Source: Paraphysomonas bandaiensis (taxonomy: Eukaryota; Chrysophyceae). From it: a stretch of DNA of 64,000 nt. The stretch is from positions 170,401 to 234,400 of the forward strand of contig CBFFRP010000242.1 in assembly GCA_965644295.1 (NCBI GenBank), written 5' to 3'. The notes below the pieces were generated by a model that was not told where the DNA came from, searched no databases, and saw only the letters and a program-made list of their open reading frames with translations. This document shows, piece by piece, positions 13,965-25,290 of this stretch. The translations under genes and the position numbers were made by a program. Numbering within the stretch: the first letter of the stretch is position 1; each line of letters begins with the position of its first letter.

Positions 13965-14285
13965 GTCAATTGTAGAGTATAGAATGAATCTCTGTATATG
14001 GGAAACGAGGAAGAGATTTCACTGTGCTTTTTACTTCGTCCTTGTTTGGTAAGGCAGAAGTTCATTGATGCATGGAAGTCTGCAGATAGCGGCAGGGAAA
14101 GTTTTTTACAGGTGTACGTACGTACAGGAGAATTATAAATACAGATGAAAACTACCGCTGACCAATCATATATGTTGTACCAAGTATTTAGGGTTATGGT
14201 TCGCTGATATTGTCACAAAGTCAAAGTGTAAGATGAGGTGATCACTTTGTAAAGGTTGCTATCACTTCATTGAGCTGCTAATAAT
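13965..14285. promoter_or_regulatory. Divergent intergenic region, DBR1 and propeller gene
   Basis: 321 bp separates two divergent start codons (13964 minus, 14286 plus), so both promoters must lie here unless they use upstream sequence. I see a short GTAC repeat near 14115 but no recognisable TATA-type or regulatory motif. Confidence 0.45.
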
Positions 14286-16914
14286 ATGGCTCCTAATCAT
14301 GGTGCACTCTTATTTTCCTTCCTTTTGGAAGCTGTTTTAGTTCACTCAACGATAAGTAACAATGGAACTACCACGACAACGTTTGTGACCCTTGAACCAT
14401 TGGAAACAGTTAATTACAGCTTATATGGAGAGGGGATGGCTTACGATACCGAACGGGATCGTTTTATTCTGGGAAGTTTGCAATTAGGAACTCTAATATC
14501 TGTACCACGGTCTACACTATCTGAAGGAAGTGTTTCATTTGATACAGCAGACATCACGTTTTTATTAAGTGAGCGTCCTGCATCATTTAATGGTAGCAAT
14601 TTTCTTGGACTTGAGATGGATCCTCATAATAGTAATACTCTGTGGGGATGTGTTTCATATGGTGACTATCATACGTATGGTGTTGCCAAGATAAACTTGT
14701 CCACCAACTTTGTCGAGTTTTTCGATATGTCGCATCTTGTACGCACTATTCATTATTCTGGACAGAAACCGACTGACTTATATTTAGGCTAATCCCGAAA
14801 CAGGAAGTCACGCTGTGTTCAATGATTTGACTCTTGATTCAAGAGGCCAATACCTGTATATTACAGACACTTGGTATGTACGGTCATTGTCCCAATACAT
14901 GTGGATAACTCTCATTCACCACCTAGGGGATACCAGGTACTTCGAATGGACGTTTCTTCAGGTAGCACAGAAGTGTGGGGTAATGGTACAGCATACTGCA
15001 CGGACTGCTTATCAACTGAGCCTCACTATGATGGCCCGAATGGGATTGCATTGGCATGTGTGACACATATGGGACATGTGCCTGAAAGTTGTTACCAGGA
15101 GTGCGACAGAAACGATGAATTCTTATTAATAGCCCTTGGAGCTTCCTCTAACACTCTATTAAAGGTTAATACTTCGATGCCTTTTATAGAACCGGATGCT
15201 ATTTTGGTGAACAATAACGCTGGGTATCTGGAAAGTATGGTAGGTAACAACTATTTCCTTTCCATTGCAATGAATTTATTCGGTAGTATACAGGATGCGA
15301 TAGCTCTCTCATCTGACCATACTACCCTTTATGTTCTTGGAAACGGTGTAAACTCATTGTTTGCTCTTACGAGTAGTGATAACTGGGTCACTGCAACGCT
15401 CCGGGCGACATATAATGCGGCTTGTCCGAAGTTTCAGCCCTCTGCGCTGTCAATAGTGCGAGGGCGTGATATAACTGTATATTGTACAAATGGATTTGGT
15501 GCCGCTCCGTATCCACTGACAACACTCACCAATGCTTTTGGTAACTAAAATAACACTTTTCAATGCTATATGAACGTAAACATATGTGTGCATTGAGTTC
15601 TGTGGTGCTTGATATCCTTACGAAATATATTTCTGACTGATTCTTTCAGAGAGAGTCAATGCTGTGCATGGTTTGCAGCTAAATATTTACAATATGGTTG
15701 GCGAAGGAATAGAGTATGATGGTGGAGTTAAAGACCGTCTTATCGTAGGTTCAACATCAACTGGATCTATCCGTGGAATTCCGAATACTGACTTCATAGG
15801 TAAGTATAATGAGTGGCCTTTGGTATTTTATGAAAGTTTTAAGCATGCTGATTTTTGCAGGAGTCAAACATAGCGATCTAGATACACATGAATACTTCTC
15901 AGGCGGAGGGAGCATACCAATCACATCTGTGAAAGGTCTCAAAATTGATCCCAGTGATAGGTGTTTGCTCTGGGTTGCTGTGTCCAGTACGCCGATAGGT
16001 AAGCGGTAGTGCAAGCACATCAGTTTTTGTAAAGTACGTGTGTTGCAGGCGTAGCACTTTTTGACATCTGTTCGTCATATTACTCTTCTGAACCTAGTAC
16101 TTTTGTTAACTTATCTTCATACGGCAATCCTTCGTACGGGTCATCTCCCAACGATATTGCCGTTCATGAATCTATTTTGTATGTTACAGATTTTCAGGGT
16201 GGCTATCTCTGGTCAATACGCAATCCAACATACAGCAGCACTGCATATGTTAGCATATTTAAGAAGTTTGAAGTGTCAAGCCACCCGAATGGCATTGAGA
16301 CGACAGGTGATCTTCTGTTGGTGAGTTTGTCGGCGACTGGCAGCCTATGGGTATATAATTTAAAAACTGGTAAACAATATTTTGTTGATATTCAATATCC
16401 CGCATCGACGATGAATTTGAATGGCGATGGCCTTCGATTTGATGCTAACCACGAAGTACTCTATGTAGCACGTCATAGTTACGATTCAGTAATTGCTTTA
16501 GTTAGCTGTGATGAATGGCGGACAGCATATTTGGCAACAGATTTTTCGGCCAATTGTTTCTCGACGCTGGGATCTCCCAGTGTAACGACCCTTGCAATGG
16601 CAGGTAGCAATTTGTGGGTATTTTGTTCCAATGACTTTGGTACTGGCCCGTACTCTATTAACAGAATCCAAAATGCATCTGGCCAAGTATACTCTGGAAA
16701 TACCGCTTGTTTACCAACTGACACAGAAGATTCTGTTGGCTCTGGACACAGCCACAACGACGACAGTGTTGTTCAACAACCGCTATTTTGGAGCACTCTT
16801 TTTCTGGCAATTAGTTTAGCAACAGTTTTATGTAGCATTTATTACGTCACTTTGTACCACAGTTTAAATGGCGAAAGCGATACCACTACAAGTTCGTTGA
16901 TTCAAGGCACTTGA
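14286..16914 (+). CDS. Membrane-anchored protein with two tandem SMP-30/gluconolactonase-like propellers
   Basis: Exons 14286-14738, 14788-14873, 14927-15540, 15650-15799, 15861-15998 and 16049-16914 splice in frame into 768 residues. The N-terminus is a signal peptide. Two homologous halves follow: each opens with 'GEG(M/I)xYD...DR(F/L)I(L/V)GS' and closes with 'CxNxFGxxPY'. Each half should form a six-bladed beta-propeller of the SMP-30/gluconolactonase/LRE-like type. After the second propeller come a short linker rich in His, Asp and Ser, one membrane segment (about 16780-16855) and a short cytoplasmic tail. The topology is therefore extracellular propellers on a single anchor. Such propellers can be lactonases or binding modules, and I cannot assign a substrate. 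The 110-nt third intron (15541-15649) joins the two halves. An in-frame stop just inside that intron would make the first half look like a separate gene if splicing were missed. Confidence 0.85.
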
Positions 16915-17253
16915 ATGTATGTAATCTTGTAATCACTTGTCTCTTAATGAACATTAATACTGGTATATAACTAAAATAAGGATATTCTATGTTCTATGAT
17001 AAGTATTGAGTAGAATCATGCGTAAACGCAAAAAATATAAATAAGAATAGAAAAGAAGCTCTGAGAGTGAAAATTGAACGTGATGCAACGGGTATGTTGT
17101 ATGCTGAGTCACCAACTTACCACTATAATGATTATTAAAAATGAAGAAAAACTGTCCATTTACATATAGATATACTCCACGCAGGGAGTGACAGCATCTC
17201 ACTTGTGCGTGCATGACTACATGTCATACACTGCTTACTGTATTTCCGTACAA
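16915..17253. other. Convergent spacer between propeller and kinesin genes
   Basis: 339 bp between two tail-to-tail stop codons. It should hold both 3' untranslated regions and polyadenylation sites. I see no other feature. Confidence 0.5.
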
Positions 17254-20200
17254 TTACTCCAAATCCTGAACCATATTCATATCGAAATTGAGCCCAAAAG
17301 TAGTCGCCCCAAATAGCTTTCTCTTTTGCAGTCCAGTAGAAGGTTCCTTCTTGAGATCGGAATTATCTGAGGCTAATGCATGCTGAACACTGTTCTGATT
17401 CAGCACATTTTCATCATTTTCTTGCACACAATTGATGTTTTCACTCTGAGACATATCAAGGAAGTTTTGCAACCGAGCTATTAACTCATCCTTCCGTCCT
17501 GAACAACAGTTAGCTGATAAACGATATTTTTGTTGCTGTGTATACGTACCACTCACTGGAAGTGATCGCTCCGACAAAAACTTTTTTAGTTCAGGAACTT
17601 TATACTTTGATAGAGGCTGAGATGGCTCTTGAATATCAGATATACCTGATATGTCGCTACCAATGGAACCCTTTGAACGTTTCGATCTAGCCGACGTTGC
17701 ATCACTGGCGTCATCGTCCAATTCTTTGCTCGACCTCTTGCGCTGCCTTTGGCTAATGGCTTCATCATCAGATGCCTCTTCCTCGTCCTCTTCTGGTTCG
17801 AAAGATTCATCTAATTCGTCATCATAATCGTCATCAAACGTCATGTCCAAGTACTGCAATTCTTCGTCCTCGTTATCACTGTTCTCACATTCGTTTCCAT
17901 CAATATTTTCCTCTTTCTTGCTGTCCTTAACTTCAGTTTGATTTTCTCGAAGTTTCTTATTATCAGTGGATTTTTTCTTGATAATGCACTTTTTGAGATC
18001 AGGAAGACCGGGCTTCCTCTTCTCCTTATGAATCACTGTGTCAGGTTTCGAAGTGATATCTTTACTGGCAGATACTAGATCAGTGGATGCACTCTTACAA
18101 CGTTTCTGTACTCTTGAAGCAGCTAGCTGAGCCTCGTAGTGATGAAGTTTACTATGGAGAGCTTTTATTTCTTCCTCCTACGAAAATTTGCATGAAAGGA
18201 TCATACATATATTTGCAAACATCAGACCTGCGACTGAACCTTCGATTCTAGTTGTCGCCTCTCCAATACTTTATCATGTGAGAGTTTGTAAAACATCGTA
18301 TGCAACAGAACTTTTGCCTTTTTCAAATCTGTAATACTTGAAAATCTTCGTTTTTCAACGACAGTTCCTGCTTAAACTATCAGATAACCCCACAAAGGCC
18401 TATCTTCCTACCCATATCAGCTAGTTGCGCGTGAGACTTGGCAATATCAGTACCCCGGCGGCGTACATCCTCCTAAAATATTTCACAGTCATTGATAATA
18501 TTTTGCTAGAAGTGTATTTACATCCAGTTGCTTAATTTCGTTATCTCTAATGATGTCTTCTTCACTTCGAGCAGCGTGACTACCAATGGTAGGCATATCT
18601 TTTTCACGCTGCTGCTTCAGCGCAAGGAGCTTTCGAGCAACAATAGCTCTCTGCTCTGTCTAATATAGAGTCATATTAACAATATTCTTCATGTTGTGGT
18701 GTACCTATACCTGGTATTGAATATCCTCAGTTATGTTGTTTCGTATTATCTGTGCGTCTATTTCAGAGGTTATCCAATTCTGTAGCTTAAGAACTTCATC
18801 GGAATTCAATGGCTTAAGTTCTTCATTTCGACTGAGGGGCTTTCGAAAACCATTGGCCGCCGTTCTAGAAGCAGATTGCTCACGTTGTAGTTTCACCTGG
18901 TATACTTTAGCTAACGTATGGATTGCATGATTGATACTTGTGTACCTTTTCTTGCTTATCGCTCTGCATTTTAAGCTTCTTTATCTCTCGTTCTTTCTCT
19001 TCAAGCTTTCCCTTTAGTACCTATTTCAGAATGTGTTAGGTACGATATCAACAAACATGTTTAAAAGTCATACTCTGTCCTTATTCGTTAGCTCTGCACT
19101 TATCTTCGCCGCTTTTTCGTTGGCCTGTTGCTCCCTTCGTCGTAGTTGTGTTTCACTATTCTAAATATCGCAAGTATATGACACCATAAGTGTCTTAATA
19201 CATTACAGCACATTAACTTTACCAGCAGAATTCGTCTCTCTTCTGCATGTTTCTCAGCTTCTTTGCGTTGTTTCTTCATTGCTTCAACGCGTTGCCGCTT
19301 CGTTGACTCTAACTCTTTCTTTAACAACGAAACCTCTCTGCAAGCTTTATCTTTCTCTTGAAGTAAACGGGCGTATTCTACTTCCTATATTCATAAGTTG
19401 TAATCAGAATATTCAGAAAAACAACATAGAAATACTTTTTTTCGTAGTTCTTTTTGCTTTGCTTCAAGCAATTTCGACTTCTCTCTCAGAACCTGTGCAG
19501 CTTTACCAGCGTCCACATCACTGGGTTTCGAAGATTGCTTCTCTATTTTCAGAATGGCATTTCGACGTTCATTCTCAAGCATTTCAACTTCTTGTCGTAG
19601 CTGAGAAATTGTAGCTTTGCACTAAATTCGAATTACAGAGAATCAATGACGTAGCAGCACTCTGTACCTGTGCAGTCATCAGAACCATGTTAGCTACCTC
19701 TTCTTCACGTGACTGTACATTAGCTCGTCTATCCGCATTTAAATCACGAGCACTTCCCGATTCAAGTTGAAGAACGCCTATATGCAGTTTAATATGAAGA
19801 ATACCTATCGTTTAAAACTGCGTATGTAACACCTTCTACTCGTGCGTTTGAAGAGCTCCGATCACTCTCCTCAGACGACAATGAATTCTCACTACAATCA
19901 CTGTATCTGCCATGACAGCTCCCACTGTCAAATTTTGTCAATGCAATATCTTCTAGTGATTCCAATTCTTCAATCAATTTCATAAGTGGTGGGAGAAAAT
20001 CAAGCTCCATTTCACTAGACTCTTCATTGTCGGATGCTGCAGCTAAGTGACGTCTAATGCATGCCAGAATCTCTCGTGCACTCTCTACATTAGCATCATC
20101 TATGGCCACATCTTCCTCAAGACACTTTACGAGAACATTGCGTGTAAAAGAAGTGAGTTTCAAAAACTGATCCACTACAGCCGTATTCTCGTTTCTGTCA

Positions 20201-21400
20201 GCAGCCTTGATTTCCAGCAGCCGCAGCTGCTCACGAAGAACACATACTTCTTGAATCAGTTGCATCGAGGCTAATGAGCCATTATCACAGGAGTATTCCT
20301 TGTTCGCTACTGTGCTGTTTACAATATTTGAAGCCCTTGAAGCAAACCGCAGAGTGTTTAGGGTTTCTTCAAAGTTCGTATCGGCCGGGGAGACACAGGC
20401 AATCATAACAGTCATGCTATTTCCACCCAAGGAGTCCTTGAGAATGCGCGTAATTTTCGAGTCTCTGTAAGGTACATGAGAGCTTCCCGATCCTTGAGAT
20501 GAAAGAGCGACTATTACATTTCCCAAAGCCAACAAACCTTTGTTAATGTTCACTCCTTCGGAAAATATTTCGCCAGTAGCCATTGTCTTCTTTGCTCTCT
20601 CTGATCCGGCAAGATCGACAAGGTGTAGAGATGACTTTGAAGTTACAACTGTTCCCATTCCTCCCTCGCTGTCTGATGGAACTTCCTTAGTTGTTGTGAG
20701 TGTAAAAGTACATATCGCGTGTGACCGAGAAGATTGAGAATTCATAGCCGTTTTAGCAGTTGAACGGAGTCTAGCAACATCTGAGAGTAGTTCCTGAACA
20801 TCTTCAGGGTTGAGTACCCTGCGATGTGATAACCCTTCAACATAAGTATCGCCCTTAGAACCTTCACGAATATCACACTTCGTTCGTTGGGAAGATAGAA
20901 GGTCGAAACACTCTTCTTTGTAGACTTCCATGTATGACAGTTCCAGTGTTGTCTTGATACCATCATCTTGCATCGCATTGCATTTGTCAAAAATGTCTGA
21001 TATTGCATAAGGGATTATCCCTTCTTTTGAATTATTTCCATCATTTCCCATTGTGAAGGTTTTCCCACTTCCAGTTTGACCTGTTACAACGCATTACTAC
21101 ATACTCATACAATTCCCATGATATTGGCTAACCATATGCAAACACTGTCGCATTGAATCCATCAAAGAAGTTTTGTAATAATGGTTCGCATGTTTCTTTA
21201 TATACTTGTTTCTGGCTAATTGTAGGTCCGTATGCCCAGTCAAAATCGAAGCTGTTTTGACGGGCCGGAACTGCCACACGAATTCTATTATTGTGATCCG
21301 CAGTCACAACAGAGTCGGCTCCATTTACGATTTCAGCATTGATAAGGGGACGAATACGCACACCTACTTTTACTCTTGAAGTGTTCGCACTGCTACTCAT
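17254..21400 (-). CDS. Kinesin-4-like motor with C-terminal SAP DNA-binding motif
   Basis: ATP-driven microtubule motor. Exon 1 (21133-21400, start MSSSANTSRVKVGVRIRP) joins across a 52-nt intron to exon 2 (from 21080), restoring the P-loop GQTGSGKT. Exon 2 also carries switch I (NSQSSRSH), switch II (LVDLAGSE) and 'NINKGLLALGNVI', closest to kinesin-4 (KIF4/KIF21). From about 19.8 to 18.0 kb a charged coiled-coil stalk is spread over many small exons with introns of about 40-60 nt. I did not resolve every junction there. An acidic/basic tail follows. The last two exons (ending and starting at 17550 and 17498, intron 51 nt) complete a SAP motif, YKVPELKKFLSERSLPVSGR continuing KDELIARLQNFL. 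A motor with a DNA-binding tail suggests a chromokinesin acting on chromosome arms; that role is inference. Confidence 0.85.
17460..17610 (-). other. SAP motif, split by a 51-nt intron
   Basis: The two halves, 'YKVPELKKFLSERSLPVSG' (before 17550) and 'RKDELIARLQNFL' (after 17498), give the helix-turn-helix length and leucine pattern of a SAP domain when the intron 17499-17549 is removed. SAP domains bind AT-rich DNA or scaffold regions. The unspliced frame hides it, because the intron happens to stay open. Confidence 0.8.
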
Positions 21401-21822
21401 CCTTACAAAGTATGCATCAATGTTAAATGTGTATTCTTCATGGTGCACTGATGCACACAGAATGTAATATCGTGGAACTCAACGGTCATGCAACCACACA
21501 ACAATGAATACCGTGAATACACTGGAATACTGATGTATACTCTAGAACTGTATTCTGCTGTATACCATTGCCATCTCTCCCAACCTACAGCAGTATATAC
21601 AGTCAGTGTTCTGCATATGTATACAGCAGTAGGGGTATACTATATACACATCTTCTCATTCTTCTTCTTCACACCTGAGGCAGAATCCTGTGTATCCAAT
21701 GAACACGGTCGTCCTTGCTGTCTCATATCAGTCTTGCCTATTTTCTAGATATCCTGTAGAGATGGTTCATAAATTCATGTCGTTCCCTCTCGCTATTAGA
21801 TTGATCGTATTACGTTTCTTGT
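21401..21822. promoter_or_regulatory. Divergent intergenic region, kinesin and kinase genes
   Basis: 422 bp between head-to-head start codons. It includes a TATAC-rich stretch (about 21530-21650) with repeated 'gtatac'. I see no defined regulatory motif. Confidence 0.4.
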
Positions 21823-24102
21823 ATGTCTTATTCTGTACACTCAGTACCAAGCGATCCTTGGCTATCCAATATTCCTCCTGTAGATGTGGATTTATTTGAA
21901 TCTGATGGATGTTTCGGGAGGTTTACAATCGGAAGAACAATTGGTTTAGGTCAGTATTCTGCTATCAGGAAGTGTCATGATCCCCTGGATCCGTCGAAGC
22001 GCCCATTGGCGGTTAAAATTGTTCGGAAGGACTTGCAGAGCTCTGCAGATTGCTTGCAATGTGCGGAGAAGGAGCTTGGAATTATGAAAGTCCTTCAATC
22101 AGCAAGTGAACACAACAATATTTTGTCCATGGTGTCAGCCTGGCATGGAAAAAACAATTTATACATTGTTATTGAGCGAGCGCAATCAGATTTGGTAGGT
22201 CTCAATCTTTCTAATTCTAAAAGGTAATATATGTTTATTACAGTATGAATTTTTGGAAGAGTTCCGTGATGTTATGGATCGAAACGTAGGCGGCTTTATA
22301 ATCTCTTCTATTGCAAGTGGGCTTCAGCACTTGCAGACCCTAAATATATCTCATCGCGATATGAAGCCTGAAAATGTCCTAATCGATATAACGAAAAACA
22401 ATATTCATGTGCGGTTGTGTGGGTTTAGCTCCTGTACAGTAGCACCTATGGGGGTCATGGTGGAATCGAGAGGCCAATCAAGTCCAGGTTTCTTCGCCCC
22501 TGAAACCATTCTCAACAAGTCGCATTGGTATTTAACGATTTTTCGTTTATATTTTTTGGGTATATAATTGAATTGCACAGCCCCTACAAAGCGGATATAT
22601 TCTCTCTTGGATGCATTGCACTGGAAATTATCCTCAAGGAGGTATTTTGATATTTTTATGTCTTAATTCTAAACGCTGAATGGATGATATGGAATAAGCG
22701 ATAGTGTTGTGATGTGGTACTACTCTCGTGTAGTTAATTCTGGTCATGCAGGAAGAGTTTTCTAGTCTGTGGTTGTCAGCGTACGACAGCACAACACGAG
22801 ATCACCTTTGTACCTATCGATCACGTATGCTACGTGTGATTCCACAAGTGCAGACACTTATTAGTGTAAGTGTATGATATCCGCCAACTTTGTCTCGCTG
22901 ACTGTTGCTTACAGAACTCTGTACAATCTAGTGTTGACATAGGCTTTCTGAGTAGCTATACGGGACGACGGAGGAAGTCTTGTACTGTACGACTTGAGAA
23001 TTTCCTAATCGAAACGATTCAAGAATGTCTTAATTTCATTCCACGCAAACGTCCCACTTTAGATGCCGTGATAGTGTGCGATATACGTCCAAACTCAGAC
23101 CAAGTAGCTGCCGTCTACACGCTATTACAAGGCAAACGGTCATGTAGTCGCAACAGCAATCGCTCCAATTGTTCGTTGTCAGATAGCGAAGGACTTAGTT
23201 TGGGATGTCAACAGGTCCGCCATTTTTGTGGAACATGTGCAACTCTTAGAATGTAGTATAAAATACATGAATTTGCCGTTATGATCGTTTTTTGGATGTA
23301 GGATATCAAGCATGCTTCTCTTCAGAGCACGAGTGCTGGCTCTGATTGCGGTACATGTCTCTTTGGATGTTCAATGTCATCGTCATTCAGTAGCATTTCT
23401 TTCCCAACTCCCTCAGACCAGCAGACACTTCCACGTGCATATGCTGTGCCATTATCAGCTAATTTGGAAGTGCAATCCCCATCTGAGAACTATTACGCTT
23501 CGGATGAATCCTTATCTGCGTCCTGTCTCTCTTCTAACTCGACATTGAGTTCCTCTCTTGTTAATCTTTCTTTGGACCCCAGCACACGAAAATTCAACTA
23601 TTATGAAACCCCTCATGGAATTTATATTTCTTCGTCTTCTAATATATCGGATCTCTCGTCCGATCAGAACAGCCCAACACAGTCAGAATTAGATGCCACT
23701 TCCAATATGTGGAATCAAGACTATTTCAACGACGACACATCAGACCAGAGCTCTCCTCTGTCAAGACAGCTCACTCAATGGAGTGAAGTACAATCTGCCA
23801 AGTGCGAAAGCGCAATTCGTGCCTATGTGAAAAAGCAGAATCAGAGATGTGATAACTTGTCAGATTCTTCCATTAAAAGCAACATTATTTCTGTCAAAAC
23901 TAAATATACACGAACTGAATCTGAACTTCCTTCGGTTCGTAGCGTCAAATTACCAATGTTAAGTTTAGGTTGCAGCAGAGAAGCTCATTGTCCCTCAGTT
24001 CTATCTCCTCAAAAAATGGGCGTGAAAGTCAAGAAGTGTTTGTCCAATGTCAGCAGCACTTTGCCAAGTCGTAAGCTAAGATGTCGTAAACAGAGTCTTT
24101 GA
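21823..24102 (+). CDS. Ser/Thr protein kinase-fold protein with damaged DFG motif
   Basis: Exons 21823-22194, 22244-22527, 22581-22641, 22752-22865, 22915-23214 and 23302-24102 splice cleanly into 643 residues. Present are the Gly-rich loop (IGLGQYSAI), the ATP lysine in LAVKIVRK, the catalytic loop HRDMKPEN, the APE motif (FAPET) and 'KADIFSLGCIALE'. Where 'LCDFGFS' is expected the sequence reads LCGFSS (about 22412-22432), so Asp and Phe of DFG are absent. Loss of the Mg-binding Asp predicts a pseudokinase or a very weak kinase. The last third is a Ser-rich, probably disordered tail. The kinase family is uncertain; the activation-segment wording loosely recalls CAMK/CHK1-type kinases. Confidence 0.85.
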
Positions 24103-24802
24103 GTGAGTTCGACGAATATGATGCAGCAGTTTGATGTTATGTTCTTTCTAATGTTTGACGGTGCCTTGTGATGTGGTAAATGGCATCATCTTTGAAAAAG
24201 AAACTATTGTTTGTCGAGAGCCACTACAATAAAGCAGGGCTGCGTATCAATTATAATTGCAATTATTACGTGCTGTCTCAATTTCAATTATTGCAACTAT
24301 TTGCAATTTTTTAGTACTAAACTGCATACTCTTCAACTGTCATTTCATTCCAGAGTCGACGGTTCATGCGTAATAACATAAGTAGTTCTAAATGCAAATC
24401 AGTCACAACAATCTTAGCTCTACTCAATAACCTTTCAACCTTATTGGTTGTGATATGCAAGTACTTCACGCTGTTGCAACGAGTTTGCTGATGAAGTCGT
24501 GTTCGCTTCCGCTGCCTGCTACCATCAATCTAACGTTGCGCTGCGTCGTCATTCTGAACTAGGCCCTCATTGCCATATTCCATCAACGTTCCTTGCTACA
24601 CATCCATCCATCCATCAACAATCAAACTGAAATGAATTGGAATCATTGCTTTGATTGCGACAAAAATGCCGTTTTAAACAACTTTCAGTGTAAAAATATG
24701 GCAGTCAATAGTCAATTATAATTGCAATTAGGATTTGATGTCCCGACTTCAATTATTGCTATATATAAAAGTAATTGAGAATTAATCGATACATTACATT
24801 GA

Positions 24803-25146
24803 TGTTAACAATGGACATTTCACTGAAGTTAACTTTGCTCTACACGTAAACCGTAACCTTGCTGTTGAACACAATGCACTTTCAAGTAAGAAATTATAAT
24901 TATTATTCTGAACACTTCACTACATATTCGTGTAACATATGTTGAAACATCTGTTCCCAGCAACACCTGTTTATCATATGTTCATCAGTCAGTTCTATAT
25001 CTTGTATAGTCACACATCAGTAACTGAATTTAATTCCTTTGTAACTATAATCACCCGTTACACCTATGAGTTGACTTTACCTATTGCACACTGTTAACTC
25101 ACTTCAATTGCACAATATATATCACATCATATTGCAGAACTCAACA
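24803..25146 (-). repeat. Copia LTR (3' LTR)
   Basis: 344 bp starting TGTTAACAATGG and ending AACTCAACA on the plus strand, identical to 28639-28982. It overlaps the ATTGA target duplication boundary at 24802/24803. Confidence 0.9.
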
Positions 25147-25290
25147 CTCCCACTCAATTGGATGTAGTTAATCATTCTAAAATTTGTGAAGAACATTGCT
25201 ATCGGATACGCAACCACCGAACCTCATAGGACACTGGTGGACGTATGACTCCGCTGGTATAGCTAGCTCCCACCATTCATTCACCTCTAA

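Noticed and set aside
15541-15649. End of a first, separate propeller gene at the TAA near 15548
   Set aside because: GTAACT...TTTCAG splices in phase to the second half, and the second half lacks its own signal peptide.
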